Shown: positions 53,116-60,653 of the stretch, one piece after another | How the letters are laid out: each line of letters begins with the position of its first letter | How positions within the stretch are numbered: the stretch's first letter is position 1 | Assembly (NCBI GenBank): GCA_028821195.1 | Contig: JAPPHB010000064.1 | Location: 1 to 64,000, forward strand | Source: Gammaproteobacteria bacterium | Lineage (GTDB): Bacteria > Gemmatimonadota > Gemmatimonadetes > Longimicrobiales > Gaopeijiaceae | DNA: 64,000 nucleotides | Direction of reading: 5' to 3' | Notes under the pieces: model-generated | The model's database searches: none | Told to the model about the DNA's origin: nothing | What the model saw: only the letters and a program-made list of their open reading frames with translations | Position numbers and translations under genes: made by a program

Positions 53116-55248
53116 CTACATCGCCGGCCGCGCCTTCAGCCACTGCTCCCACCAGTCGAGCTGCACCCAGGTGCGGTGTACCATCCGCCAGGGAGTCCAG
53201 CCGCCGTGGTAGGACTCGGGATAGCGTACGAATTTGGCGGGGACGCCTTGCTTGTGCAGGGCGACGTACATCTGCTCGGCCTCCTCGATCGGCACTCGAT
53301 GGTCGATCTCGCCGTGCACGAAGAGGGTCGGCGTGGTCACCCCGTCGGCGTGGATGATGGGCGACGAGCGCAGCAGGTGCTCCAGACCACGCTCCTCCCA
53401 GGGCGGGCCGTAGAACTCGCTCTCCTTGGTGCGAGGGATGTCGGCGACAGCGTAGTCGCTCACCCAGTTCGAGATGGAGGCCCCGGCGATGGCGGCAGCG
53501 AATCGGTCGGTCTGGGTGATGACCCAGTTGGTGAGGTAGCCGCCGTACGAGTAGCCGGTCACGCCCATGCGGCTGGTGTCGACGCGGTAGTTGTCGATGG
53601 CGTGGTCGACGCCGGCCATGACATCGTCGTAGTCGTTGAAGCCCCATCCACCCCAGGTGCCCCAGCGGAAGTCCTCCCCGTAGCCCGTGGAGGCGCGCGG
53701 GTTCGTGTAGAGCACCATGTAGCCCTGCCCGGCCAGCAACTGGCGGTCGAACGAGAAATCGTTGCCGTACATGCCGTGCGGCCCGCCGTGCATCACGAGG
53801 ATCATGGGGAAGTCGCCGCTCGCCGCGTCGTAGCCGCGCGCAGGCAACATCCAGCCCTCCACCTCGGTGCCGTCCGGGCTGTCGAAGATGAGGTTCTCGG
53901 GTTCGAAGAGCTCGAGTTGGGCCAGCAGCGCCGCGTTCACCTCGCTCAGGCGGGTCTCGGTCGCGGCGGATACGGGCGCGACGTAGATATCGCCGGGCTC
54001 CGTGGGGGCGGTGGCGCGGTAGGCCATGCGGGAGAAGTCCGCCGAGAAGGAGAAGCCGGCGAGCCGGCGATCGCCATCGGTGACCTGCTCGACCCCGCCG
54101 CCGCCCACCGGCACGCGGAACAGGTGCGTGTTGCCGCGCACGCCGCTCAAGAAGTAGACGTGGCCGTCGGGTGACGTGATCGGTCCACCCGGGATCAGGT
54201 CCCAGTCGGCGGTGAGGTTGGTCCTGTCGTCGCCGTCGGGGTTGAACGCAAACAGGTCGTTGGCCGCCCCGCGGTCACGGCCTTGGCGGATGATCACGTC
54301 CAGCCCCTCGTTGCCGCGGACCACGATGCGGTCGCCGTCTGCCGACCACGCTGGCCCGGAGTAGTTGTATTCGTCGTCGGTGAGGCGGGTGACGGCGCCG
54401 TCCAGGTCGACGGTCCACAGGTCGGCGCGCTCGTAGCTGAGCTCGTCGCGCTGGTGCATGTCGGCGGTGAAGGCGAGGCGGCTGCCGTCGGGGCTCCAGG
54501 CCAGTCCGGAAGCGTCGACGTTGAGGTCGGTCAGACGGCGGGGTTCACCTCCGGTGGCCGGCAGCACGTACACCTCCCGCGGCGGGGTGGCGGCTGGGTC
54601 GCGGGGATCGGGCAGGTAGCCGCGGCGGTCGAAGCGGTAGTTCATCCAGTCGTACATGCGCCCGTCGAAGCGCTCCGCCGTGCGGCGCTCGAAGTCCGAC
54701 GCGTACACCGGCTCGGGAGCCGGCCCGGGCGGGGTGGGCCGCGTGAACACGATCCATTCGCCGTCCGGGCTGAACACCGGCGACCCACCCAGCCCTTCGA
54801 TCTGGAAGGCCTCGCCGGCAGGCTGGTCCATGCGCAGGAACCAGGTGCTGCCGCCGCTCCCGCCATCGCCACCCGGGCGGTTCGATGTGAAGACGAGCAG
54901 GCGCCCGTCGGGCGACCAGCCGGGCCCCGAAGCGCTGAAGCTCGGACTGGTAAGCCGCACCGGTTCACCCGTTCCCGCGGCGTCCGCGAGCCAGATCCCG
55001 CTGTGGCTGCGGTTTTCCTCTTCGAGGACCGACGTGATGACGAACGCAACCCGTGACCCATCCGGCGAGATGGCCGGGCTGTTCGCGTTCTTCAGCCGGT
55101 AGTAGTCCTCGAGCTCGACGGGCCTCCGCTCCTGGGCGGCCAGCCCCGCGGCCGCCGGTTGTACGCTCGACAGACCGAACGAAAGGAGCGACAGCAAGGC
55201 CGCGGCGAAGGCGGAGCGGCACAGGGCGGATGATGGACGCGGAATCAT
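53116..55248 (-). CDS. secreted S9 family peptidase with intact triad
   Basis: 710 aa from ATG 55248, with GGAGG five bases upstream; the 819-aa track version adds a shadow. Signal peptide, then TolB/PD40-type propeller blades (SPAISPDGSRVAFVI, SPDGRLLVFTSNRPG, SPDGEWIVFTRP, SPDGSRLAFTADMH), then the hydrolase domain: ILVMHGGPHGMYG, GYSYGGYLTNWVITQTDRF (Ser), LFVHGEIDHRVPIEEAEQMY (Asp), RYPESYHGGW (His). Probably a dipeptidyl- or acylaminoacyl-peptidase acting on peptides in the periplasm. First gene of a minus-strand run with NfeD-like and flotillin genes. It is a useful internal comparison for the two degenerate S9-fold proteins. Confidence 0.92.
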   Translation of the reverse strand: MIPRPSSALCRSAFAAALLSLLSFGLSSVQPAAAGLAAQERRPVELEDYYRLKNANSPAISPDGSRVAFVITSVLEEENRSHSGIWLADAAGTGEPVRLTSPSFSASGPGWSPDGRLLVFTSNRPGGDGGSGGSTWFLRMDQPAGEAFQIEGLGGSPVFSPDGEWIVFTRPTPPGPAPEPVYASDFERRTAERFDGRMYDWMNYRFDRRGYLPDPRDPAATPPREVYVLPATGGEPRRLTDLNVDASGLAWSPDGSRLAFTADMHQRDELSYERADLWTVDLDGAVTRLTDDEYNYSGPAWSADGDRIVVRGNEGLDVIIRQGRDRGAANDLFAFNPDGDDRTNLTADWDLIPGGPITSPDGHVYFLSGVRGNTHLFRVPVGGGGVEQVTDGDRRLAGFSFSADFSRMAYRATAPTEPGDIYVAPVSAATETRLSEVNAALLAQLELFEPENLIFDSPDGTEVEGWMLPARGYDAASGDFPMILVMHGGPHGMYGNDFSFDRQLLAGQGYMVLYTNPRASTGYGEDFRWGTWGGWGFNDYDDVMAGVDHAIDNYRVDTSRMGVTGYSYGGYLTNWVITQTDRFAAAIAGASISNWVSDYAVADIPRTKESEFYGPPWEERGLEHLLRSSPIIHADGVTTPTLFVHGEIDHRVPIEEAEQMYVALHKQGVPAKFVRYPESYHGGWTPWRMVHRTWVQLDWWEQWLKARPAM

Positions 55249-55390
55249 GAGATCCTCCGGATGGGATGGACTTCCGTGCAATGTGAATGGTGAGGGGGCT
55301 GGAGTCCAACCGGCAATTAGAGGCTCCCCCGGGGCGGTCCGACCCACGGGCCCATGGCAAGCCCGGGACAGGAGGCAAGCCCCAGCCAAC

Positions 55391-55420
55391 TTGACCGTAT
55401 CCGGCCGGTCCTGAATGCTA
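55391..55420 (+). promoter_or_regulatory. candidate promoter upstream of DUF2891 gene
   Basis: TTGACC followed after 18 bases by ATGCTA, 26 bp before the DUF2891 ATG, in the intergenic region shared with the divergent S9 peptidase. The -35 is one base from consensus; the -10 is weaker. Confidence 0.4.
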
Positions 55421-55445
55421 ACGGCATGGACTGCATCAAAGGCTG

Positions 55446-56693
55446 ATGATGGCACCAGCACCCAGATACATCCGGTTGTCCGCTCTCGCCCCCTTGGCGG
55501 TCGTGGTCGCCGCCTCGTGCGCGACCGATGCTCCCGACCGGCCCGCGGCAAACCCCGATCCCATCGCCGCCGCACCGTCGCCGGCCGCCGTAGACCCCGG
55601 TTCCGGTCCGATGCTCGACCTGGAGACCGCGTTGTCCCTCGCCGCGATGCCCCTCTCCTGTGTGGATCGCCCCCACGCCCTGCGTCCGGACCGGGCCGGC
55701 TATCTGGACGACATCAGCTACACCCGGCGTCGCGACTTCGACCGGAGCCGAGCCTTCTACGGCTGCTGGGACTGGCACTCGGCGGTGAACTCGACGTGGG
55801 CCATGGTGCGGCTGGTGAAAGAGGTGCCCGGCCTGCCCGTGGCGCCTCTCATCCGCGAGAAGCTGAGAGACCATCTCTCCGAGGAAGCCCTCGCCGGCGA
55901 ACTCGAATACCTCTCGGACAACCCATCCTTCGAACGGCCCTACGGCTGGGTGTGGCTCCTCCTCCTGCACGGTGAACTGGCATCCTGGGACGATCCCTTC
56001 GGCGCCGTCTGGGCCGAGCGTCTCGAGCCCGTGGTGAGCCACCTGAGCGACCGTCTGATCGACTATCTGGAGGACCTGGAACGGCCAGTCCGCACCGGCG
56101 TTCACCCCAACACCGCCTTCGCCATCGCCACGGCGCTGCAGGCGGAGGAGATGGCGGAACGCCCCGAGCTGGCGGAGGCCCTGCGCACGTCTGCCGAGCG
56201 CTTCTTCGGCGAGGACCGCAACTGTCCGGTCGCGTACGAGCCCGGCCGCTCCGACTTCCTCTCGCCCTGCCTGGAGGAAGCCGCTCTCATGGGCATGGTG
56301 CTGAACCCGGAGGCCTACGCCGCCTGGCTCGACGGCTTTCTCCCCGCGCTCGACTCCCACGAGTTCGAGCCGCTTCTCGAGACCAATCCGGCGGGCGCGG
56401 GCGACGAGGATCCTCCCGAGGGCGACGTGGTCACCAACGACTCGCTGAGGTCGGCCTACGGAACCTACTCCCACCTCATCGGGCTGGCGTTCACCCGCGC
56501 GGACGCCATGCTGCGCATCGCGGCAGCGCTTCCCGAGGCCGATCCCAGGGCTCCCGAGCTGCGCGCATTGGCGACCAGGCACGCTCGCACGGGCTACGAC
56601 ACCATGTTCGACGCCGACTACGCCGGGTCCCACTGGATCGGCTCGTTCGCGCTCAAGTACCTGGTTCTGACGACAGGAGGCTCCACGCCATGA
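55446..56693 (+). CDS. DUF2891 family lipoprotein
   Basis: 415 aa with two adjacent start codons (ATGATG), a signal peptide and lipobox AASC. RSRAFYGCWDWHSAVNSTWAMVRLV is the DUF2891 signature, followed by helical, alpha/alpha-barrel-like stretches (YGWVWLLLLHGELAS, HPNTAFAIATALQAEEMA, DFLSPCLEEAALMGMVL, HWIGSFALKYLV). The family has no firm function; the fold resembles glycosidase-like toroids. Its stop overlaps the serine hydrolase ATG (ATGA), so the two are coupled. Confidence 0.87.
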   Translation: MMAPAPRYIRLSALAPLAVVVAASCATDAPDRPAANPDPIAAAPSPAAVDPGSGPMLDLETALSLAAMPLSCVDRPHALRPDRAGYLDDISYTRRRDFDRSRAFYGCWDWHSAVNSTWAMVRLVKEVPGLPVAPLIREKLRDHLSEEALAGELEYLSDNPSFERPYGWVWLLLLHGELASWDDPFGAVWAERLEPVVSHLSDRLIDYLEDLERPVRTGVHPNTAFAIATALQAEEMAERPELAEALRTSAERFFGEDRNCPVAYEPGRSDFLSPCLEEAALMGMVLNPEAYAAWLDGFLPALDSHEFEPLLETNPAGAGDEDPPEGDVVTNDSLRSAYGTYSHLIGLAFTRADAMLRIAAALPEADPRAPELRALATRHARTGYDTMFDADYAGSHWIGSFALKYLVLTTGGSTP

Positions 56694-57967
56694 CGCATCG
56701 CGACCAACCCTACGACCCACCCCACTGGGCAGCCCGTCACTCCGACGGACCTGCCTCTGCGGCTCGCCCCTCGGGCGCGCGTCGCCTCGCAGCCCGTCTC
56801 CTCACGGCCCTTCTGTTCATCTCCATCCTGACTCCGGCCATCCCCCTCGCGGCCCAGGGAACCGTCATCACGCGCGCGGCCCCGGCGGACGCCGGCATGT
56901 CCGAGGGCGTTCTCGCCGGGGGGGTCGCGCTCTACGAGGAAGCCATCGAGCGCGGCGACCTCGTCGGGGCGGTGTTGCTCGTGGCGAAGGATGGCAAGGT
57001 CGTGCTGCACGAGGCGCTGGGATGGCGGGACAAGGCCCGCGGCATCCCCATGGAGCCGGGCACCATGTTTCGCATGGCATCCAACACCAAGCCGCCGGTG
57101 GCCACCGCCATCGCGACGCTGGTGGAGGACGGGAGGCTCGCCTACGACGACCTCGTGCGCGAACACATGCCGTCCTGGGACAACTATCGCGCCGGCTTCA
57201 TCAACATCGGCCATCTGCTGTCGCATGCGAGCGGGCTCAGAATCCCTACGCTCTTCCTTCAGCCCTACATGGAACCGTCCGCCGAACATCCCGGCGCTCC
57301 CACGCTCCAACTGGAAGCGGCGCGCTTCGGCGGCGTGGGCTCGGAAGCCATCCCCGGCACCACCTACAGCTACAACAATCCCGGCTACAACACCCTGGGC
57401 GCGCTGGTGGAGATGGCGTCGGGGACGCCGCTGGAGGAGTACCTCGACCGCGAGATCTACACGCCGCTCGGCATGCACGACAGCTACCATCACGAAGTCG
57501 CGGAGAAGATGGACGGCAAGCTGGAGCGAATGGGGGTCGTCTACTACGAGCGCGACGGCGAGGGCGGCTGGATGCCCGGATGGACCCCCGGCGATCCGCC
57601 CCAGGTCCCGTTCGTGCGGGCCTCGGGCGGCATGATCTCGACGGCGGACGACTATGTGATCTTCTGTCAGATGTTCCTGAACGGCGGAATCTACGATGGA
57701 AAGCGGATCATCTCCGAGGAGACCGTGGAGTTCATGACGTCGCCGAAGATCCGGACCAACCCCGGTTCAGAGGGGCCGGCCCGCTACTACGGATACGGAT
57801 GGTCGGTGTCGGAGGACGGCGTGTATTCGCACACCGGATCCGACGGCACGGGCGCCTGGGTGGACCCCTCGACGAACCTGATCGTGCTGGTGTTCACGCA
57901 GACGCCGCGGGGCCGCGATCCGGTCGCGCGCTTCCGCGAAATCGTGAACCTGGCGATCGAGGGGTAG
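56690..57967 (+). CDS. exported serine hydrolase (beta-lactamase/class C, PBP4*-like)
   Basis: 425 aa. The N-terminal 35 residues are hydrophilic, then RRLAARLLTALLFISILTPAIPLAAQ forms the signal. Beta-lactamase-superfamily motifs: FRMASNTKPPVATAIATLVEDG (SxxK as SNTK), LLSHASGLRIP, YSYNNPGYNTLGALVE (Tyr-x-Asn), the RASGGMISTADDYVIFCQMFLNGG segment and YSHTGSDGTGAWVDP (HTG in place of KTG). This is typical of esterases, D-amino peptidases and pseudo-beta-lactamases; resistance should not be assumed. Coupled to DUF2891 by ATGA. A CTGCCG/CGGCAG stem-loop lies just after the stop. Confidence 0.88.
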   Translation: MTHRDQPYDPPHWAARHSDGPASAARPSGARRLAARLLTALLFISILTPAIPLAAQGTVITRAAPADAGMSEGVLAGGVALYEEAIERGDLVGAVLLVAKDGKVVLHEALGWRDKARGIPMEPGTMFRMASNTKPPVATAIATLVEDGRLAYDDLVREHMPSWDNYRAGFINIGHLLSHASGLRIPTLFLQPYMEPSAEHPGAPTLQLEAARFGGVGSEAIPGTTYSYNNPGYNTLGALVEMASGTPLEEYLDREIYTPLGMHDSYHHEVAEKMDGKLERMGVVYYERDGEGGWMPGWTPGDPPQVPFVRASGGMISTADDYVIFCQMFLNGGIYDGKRIISEETVEFMTSPKIRTNPGSEGPARYYGYGWSVSEDGVYSHTGSDGTGAWVDPSTNLIVLVFTQTPRGRDPVARFREIVNLAIEG

Positions 57968-57971
57968 ATGC

Positions 57972-57991
57972 CTGCCGCACTTGAACGGCAG
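57972..57991. other. stem-loop after serine hydrolase gene
   Basis: A 6-bp inverted repeat (CTGCCG / CGGCAG) with an 8-base loop, 4 bp after the stop codon. No T-run follows, so it is not a classic intrinsic terminator; it may protect the 3' end. Confidence 0.35.
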
Positions 57992-58007
57992 AGCGTCCAC
58001 TGCTGAC

Positions 58008-58059
58008 CGGTTGAGGCGGTTGACCCGTATGGGCATCGGGATTAGAGTAGATCGGTTGA
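58008..58059. repeat. three CGGTTGA repeats at the toxin-antitoxin promoter
   Basis: Identical heptamers CGGTTGA occur at 58008, 58017 and 58053, surrounding and overlapping the candidate promoter of the RHH/RelE module. RHH antitoxins usually repress their own promoter by binding repeated short sites, so these are plausible operators. Confidence 0.5.
58020..58048 (+). promoter_or_regulatory. candidate toxin-antitoxin promoter (TTGACC-N17-TAGAGT)
   Basis: A near-consensus -35, exact 17-base spacing and TAGAGT -10, 71 bp before the antitoxin ATG. It overlaps one CGGTTGA repeat at the -35. Confidence 0.6.
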
Positions 58060-58118
58060 GATCGACTGACATTGGATGACATTACACGGCATTGCAGAAG
58101 AGCAGGACGGAGAGCTTG

Positions 58119-58340
58119 ATGACCCAGATCACAGCGCGGGTTTCCGATACGCTTGTCACCGCACTCGACGCAGCCGCGAGAGGGCTGAACCGCAGCCGAG
58201 CCGAGATCGTGCGGCAGGCACTGGAGAGGTACCTGGAGGATTTTGACGATCTCACCGTAACCCTGGAGCGGCTCCGCGATCCGACAGATCCCGTGTTGGA
58301 CTGGGAACAGGTCCGGGATGACCTTCTCAGTTCAGATTAA
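58119..58340 (+). CDS. ribbon-helix-helix (CopG/RelB-type) antitoxin
   Basis: 73 aa starting MTQITARVSDTLVTALDAAARGLNRSRAEIVRQALERYLEDF, the standard beta-strand, helix, turn, helix of an RHH DNA-binding domain. The remaining acidic tail (DWEQVRDDLLSSD) is the expected toxin-binding part. GGAG eight bases upstream supports ATG 58119 over the track's earlier start. The toxin gene overlaps its last 23 bp. It should bind and neutralise the RelE/ParE-like toxin and repress the operon. Confidence 0.88.
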   Translation: MTQITARVSDTLVTALDAAARGLNRSRAEIVRQALERYLEDFDDLTVTLERLRDPTDPVLDWEQVRDDLLSSD

Positions 58341-58575
58341 GCGTAGCGCGGCCAAGGAACTGGCACGCGTGCCCCAGCAGGACAGGGTTCGGATCGTGGA
58401 GGCCATCGACCGCCTGGCCCAATGGCCTCATACCGGTTCCCCCCTCAAGGGGCAACATCGCGGACTCCGCCGAGTTCGCGTCGGCTCCTACCGAGTGATC
58501 TACGAAGTAATGGATGAAGTGCTTATCGTGCTGGTAGTGCGAGTGGCTCATCGGCGGGATGTCTACCGCAACTGA
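58318..58575 (+). CDS. RelE/ParE family toxin
   Basis: 85 aa. VQIKRSAAKELARVPQQDRVRIVEAIDRLAQWP, then LRRVRVGSYRVIYEVMDEVLIVLVVRVAHRRDVYRN, is a full-length RelE/ParE-superfamily toxin with conserved basic residues and the C-terminal RVAHRRDVYR motif. RelE types cleave mRNA at the ribosome and ParE types poison gyrase; the terminal HRRDVY favours the RelE branch. Translation is coupled to the antitoxin by the 23-bp overlap. Confidence 0.9.
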   Translation: MTFSVQIKRSAAKELARVPQQDRVRIVEAIDRLAQWPHTGSPLKGQHRGLRRVRVGSYRVIYEVMDEVLIVLVVRVAHRRDVYRN

Positions 58576-58624
58576 ATCAAGCGCCAGGATCATCAAGACC
58601 TGCGAATCACAACAAAAGGATCCC

Positions 58625-59227
58625 ATGACTCAGCCTCGCCCTAATTCCGGTCCTCTTCTCGTGATCCTCCTTGCGGCATGTGGAACAGGCGAAGCGCCGA
58701 ACGCGGATGGCGCCCGAGCGTCGGATGGCTCGCCGACATCGCACGACTCCCATGCCTTGCACGCGTCCGGGGACGTGGCGGCGGGTGGTGCCAGCGAGGC
58801 GACCACGACCTTGGCGACTTCGTCCACACGGGCCGTCGCCGATGCCCTCCCCACTGCGCTCGTCTACAAGACGCCGTCCTGCGGCTGCTGCAACCTGTGG
58901 GTCGATCACATGCGCGAGGCCGGCTTCGAGGTGGATGCACGGAACCTGAACGACCTCATCCCGGTGAAGATCGACGCGGGCGTGCCGCCGCGGATGTCGT
59001 CGTGCCACACCGCGCTGATCGACGGCTACGTCGTCGAGGGCCACATCCCGGCCGAGCACGTCAAGCGGCTGCTGGAGGAGCGGCCAGACGTCGTCGGCAT
59101 CGCAGTGCCGGGCATGCCGATCGGCTCCCCTGGGATGGAAGGGATCGGCGCGCGCCCGTACCAGGTGCTGTCGTGGGATCGCGACGGCAACATGGAGGTC
59201 TACGCGGAGGTCGATCCCCGCCGGTAG
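58625..59227 (+). CDS. DUF411 family metal-binding lipoprotein
   Basis: 200 aa. A short signal peptide with lipobox LAAC, a Ser/Ala/Thr-rich His-containing linker (about 25-75), then the DUF411 domain: ALVYKTPSCGCCNLWVDHMREAGFEV (CGCC), GVPPRMSSCHTALIDGYVVEGHIPAEHVKRLLEERPDVVGIAVPGMPIGSPGME. The Cys and Met residues suggest copper or similar metal binding; relatives lie in copper and silver resistance loci. No other metal gene is adjacent. The start at ATG 58625 follows AAAGGA; the track start lies inside the toxin gene. Confidence 0.9.
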   Translation: MTQPRPNSGPLLVILLAACGTGEAPNADGARASDGSPTSHDSHALHASGDVAAGGASEATTTLATSSTRAVADALPTALVYKTPSCGCCNLWVDHMREAGFEVDARNLNDLIPVKIDAGVPPRMSSCHTALIDGYVVEGHIPAEHVKRLLEERPDVVGIAVPGMPIGSPGMEGIGARPYQVLSWDRDGNMEVYAEVDPRR

Positions 59228-59315
59228 GCGATATGCACTCCGTGGGGAGTGCGTCGACGGGCTGCTTTGTGAGCCTGAACGTCTCTCCGTCGACAAGCGC
59301 GCTCGTCGCGCGCCC

Positions 59316-59345
59316 TTGACAGCCCCGGGCGGGGCACCACATTCT
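59316..59345 (+). promoter_or_regulatory. candidate promoter of the SAM-riboswitch transcript
   Basis: A perfect TTGACA -35 at 59316-59321. The -10 is weak (CATTCT at 18-base spacing or CACATT at 16). Its position just ahead of the riboswitch makes it the likely metX-metB promoter. Confidence 0.5.
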
Positions 59346-59352
59346 CACCCAA

Positions 59353-59472
59353 CTCATCGAGACCGGCTGAGGGACTGGCCCTTTGAAGCCGGGGCAACCG
59401 GATCGTTTTCTCTGGAGAGCGATCAGCGGTGCCAACTCCCGCGGATTCCCGTGATGGAATCCGAGAGATGAG
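59353..59472 (+). ncRNA. SAM-I (S-box) riboswitch
   Basis: The sequence follows the S-box consensus: P1 strand CTCATCGAGA, GAGGGACTGGCCC, TGAAGCCGGGGCAACC, GGTGCCAACTCC, and the closing strand GAGAGATGAG. P1 pairs CTCAT (59353-57) with ATGAG (59468-72). The P2 kink-turn, the P3 arm and the pseudoknot-forming GGTGCCAA region are in the expected order. It senses S-adenosylmethionine and lowers expression of the methionine genes downstream. A GGTTGGC-ATCGC-GCCAACC hairpin (59508-59526) lies between the aptamer and the Shine-Dalgarno site and has no U-run, so control may be translational. Confidence 0.93.
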
Positions 59473-59507
59473 TGCCTCGGTCGGCTTGGCCGCCCGGCGC
59501 ATCCAGG

Positions 59508-59526
59508 GGTTGGCATCGCGCCAACC
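59508..59526 (+). promoter_or_regulatory. hairpin between SAM-I aptamer and metX ribosome site
   Basis: A perfect 7-bp stem (GGTTGGC / GCCAACC) with loop ATCGC, ending four bases before the GGAG ribosome site. No poly-U follows. Likely part of the riboswitch expression platform. Confidence 0.5.
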
Positions 59527-59540
59527 TGTGGAGAGCCAGG

Positions 59541-60650
59541 ATGCGAGCGACGACCTCCCCTCCCCAAGCGTTCCCGCTTCCGTACCCGCCTGCCCGCAAC
59601 GGGGACGTTCCGGACCTTAGGCAGCCACCGCGCGCCCATGCACTTCCGCCTGCCCGGCGTGGGGCGGTCTACATGCGCCCCGGCTGGAAGCCGGAGCTCG
59701 AGCCGGAAATGGCGGCGCGTTTCCGGGTTCCCTTCGAGGTCGCGGGGCCGGAGGACGCCCCGCTGCTGGTGGCCATGGGCGGGATTTCGGCGAGCCGGCA
59801 CGTGTCGTCCAACGCCAAGGATCGCTCCGAAGGCTGGTGGCGGAGGATCGTCGGACCGGGGCTCGCCATCGACTCGCGCGAGTGGCGCGTCCTCGGCATC
59901 GACTTCATCGGCGCACCGGGCACCATCGAGCCCGTTGGACGCGACGGGTCCCGCACGCAGTTCCACATCACACCGGGGGACCAGGCGGACGCGGTGGTGG
60001 CCGTGCTGGACCACCTCGGCGAAAAGAAGGTCCATCGGGCCGTGGGCGCCTCCTACGGGGGCAACGCCGCGCTGGCCCTGGGCATCCGGTATCCGGCGCG
60101 TGCGGAAGGCGTCGTCGTCATTGCAGCCGCCCACCGCCCCCATCCCCTCGGGACCGGGGTGCGCAGCGTGCAGCGCGCGATCCTCGAGTTCGCACGCGAC
60201 CAGGGCCGCGAAGCCGACGGCGTGGCCATCGCGAGGGCGCTGGCCTTCACCACCTACAAGACCGACGCGGGACTGGACGCGCGCTTCCCCTTCGAGGCCG
60301 ACCTCTCGAGCGGCAAACCGGTCCACCCGGTGGACCGCTACCTGTGGAAGCGCGGACGGGCGTTCGCCGGGCGCTTCGATGCGAGAACCTACCTGACATT
60401 GTGCGCGTCGATCGATCTGTGCGACCTCCGGCCCGAGGAGCTGACGGTCCCCTCCTGGCTGATCGCCTGGGAGGAGGACAGGTCGGTGCCGCTCTGGCTG
60501 GTCGAGGAGATGCACCGGCGGACCGGCGCCCGTTCGCGCCTTCGGATACTCCATTCAGACGGCGGGCACGACGCCTTTCTCCTTCACGCACCCGAATACC
60601 AGACCGCCCTGCGGGAGAGCCTCGAGCTTTCCGTCGCACAGGAGGCATAG
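59541..60650 (+). CDS. metX: homoserine O-acyltransferase (MetX-like alpha/beta hydrolase)
   Basis: 369 aa from ATG 59541, which has GGAG seven bases upstream. Activates homoserine with an acetyl or succinyl group, the first step towards methionine. Family signs: PLLVAMGGISASRHV, RVLGIDFIGAPGTIEPVG, AVGASYGGNAALALGIRYP (nucleophile Ser), SIDLCDLRPEELTVPSWLIAWEEDRSVPLWLVEEMHRR (Asp) and LHSDGGHDAFLLHAPEY (His). The GASYGG elbow resembles the Xanthomonas-type branch, so acyl donor is uncertain. Located 68 bp after a SAM-I riboswitch and 3 bp before metB. The track start lies at the edge of the aptamer. Confidence 0.87.
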   Translation: MRATTSPPQAFPLPYPPARNGDVPDLRQPPRAHALPPARRGAVYMRPGWKPELEPEMAARFRVPFEVAGPEDAPLLVAMGGISASRHVSSNAKDRSEGWWRRIVGPGLAIDSREWRVLGIDFIGAPGTIEPVGRDGSRTQFHITPGDQADAVVAVLDHLGEKKVHRAVGASYGGNAALALGIRYPARAEGVVVIAAAHRPHPLGTGVRSVQRAILEFARDQGREADGVAIARALAFTTYKTDAGLDARFPFEADLSSGKPVHPVDRYLWKRGRAFAGRFDARTYLTLCASIDLCDLRPEELTVPSWLIAWEEDRSVPLWLVEEMHRRTGARSRLRILHSDGGHDAFLLHAPEYQTALRESLELSVAQEA

Positions 60651-60653
60651 ACC

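Noticed and set aside
50856-53357. 833-aa plus-strand ORF
   Set aside because: Antisense to flotillin, NfeD-like and S9 genes; composition typical of GC-rich shadows.
56690-57967. functional class C beta-lactamase
   Set aside because: Motifs fit the wider serine-hydrolase superfamily (SNTK, YNN, HTG), which is mostly esterases and peptidases; nothing specific to AmpC.
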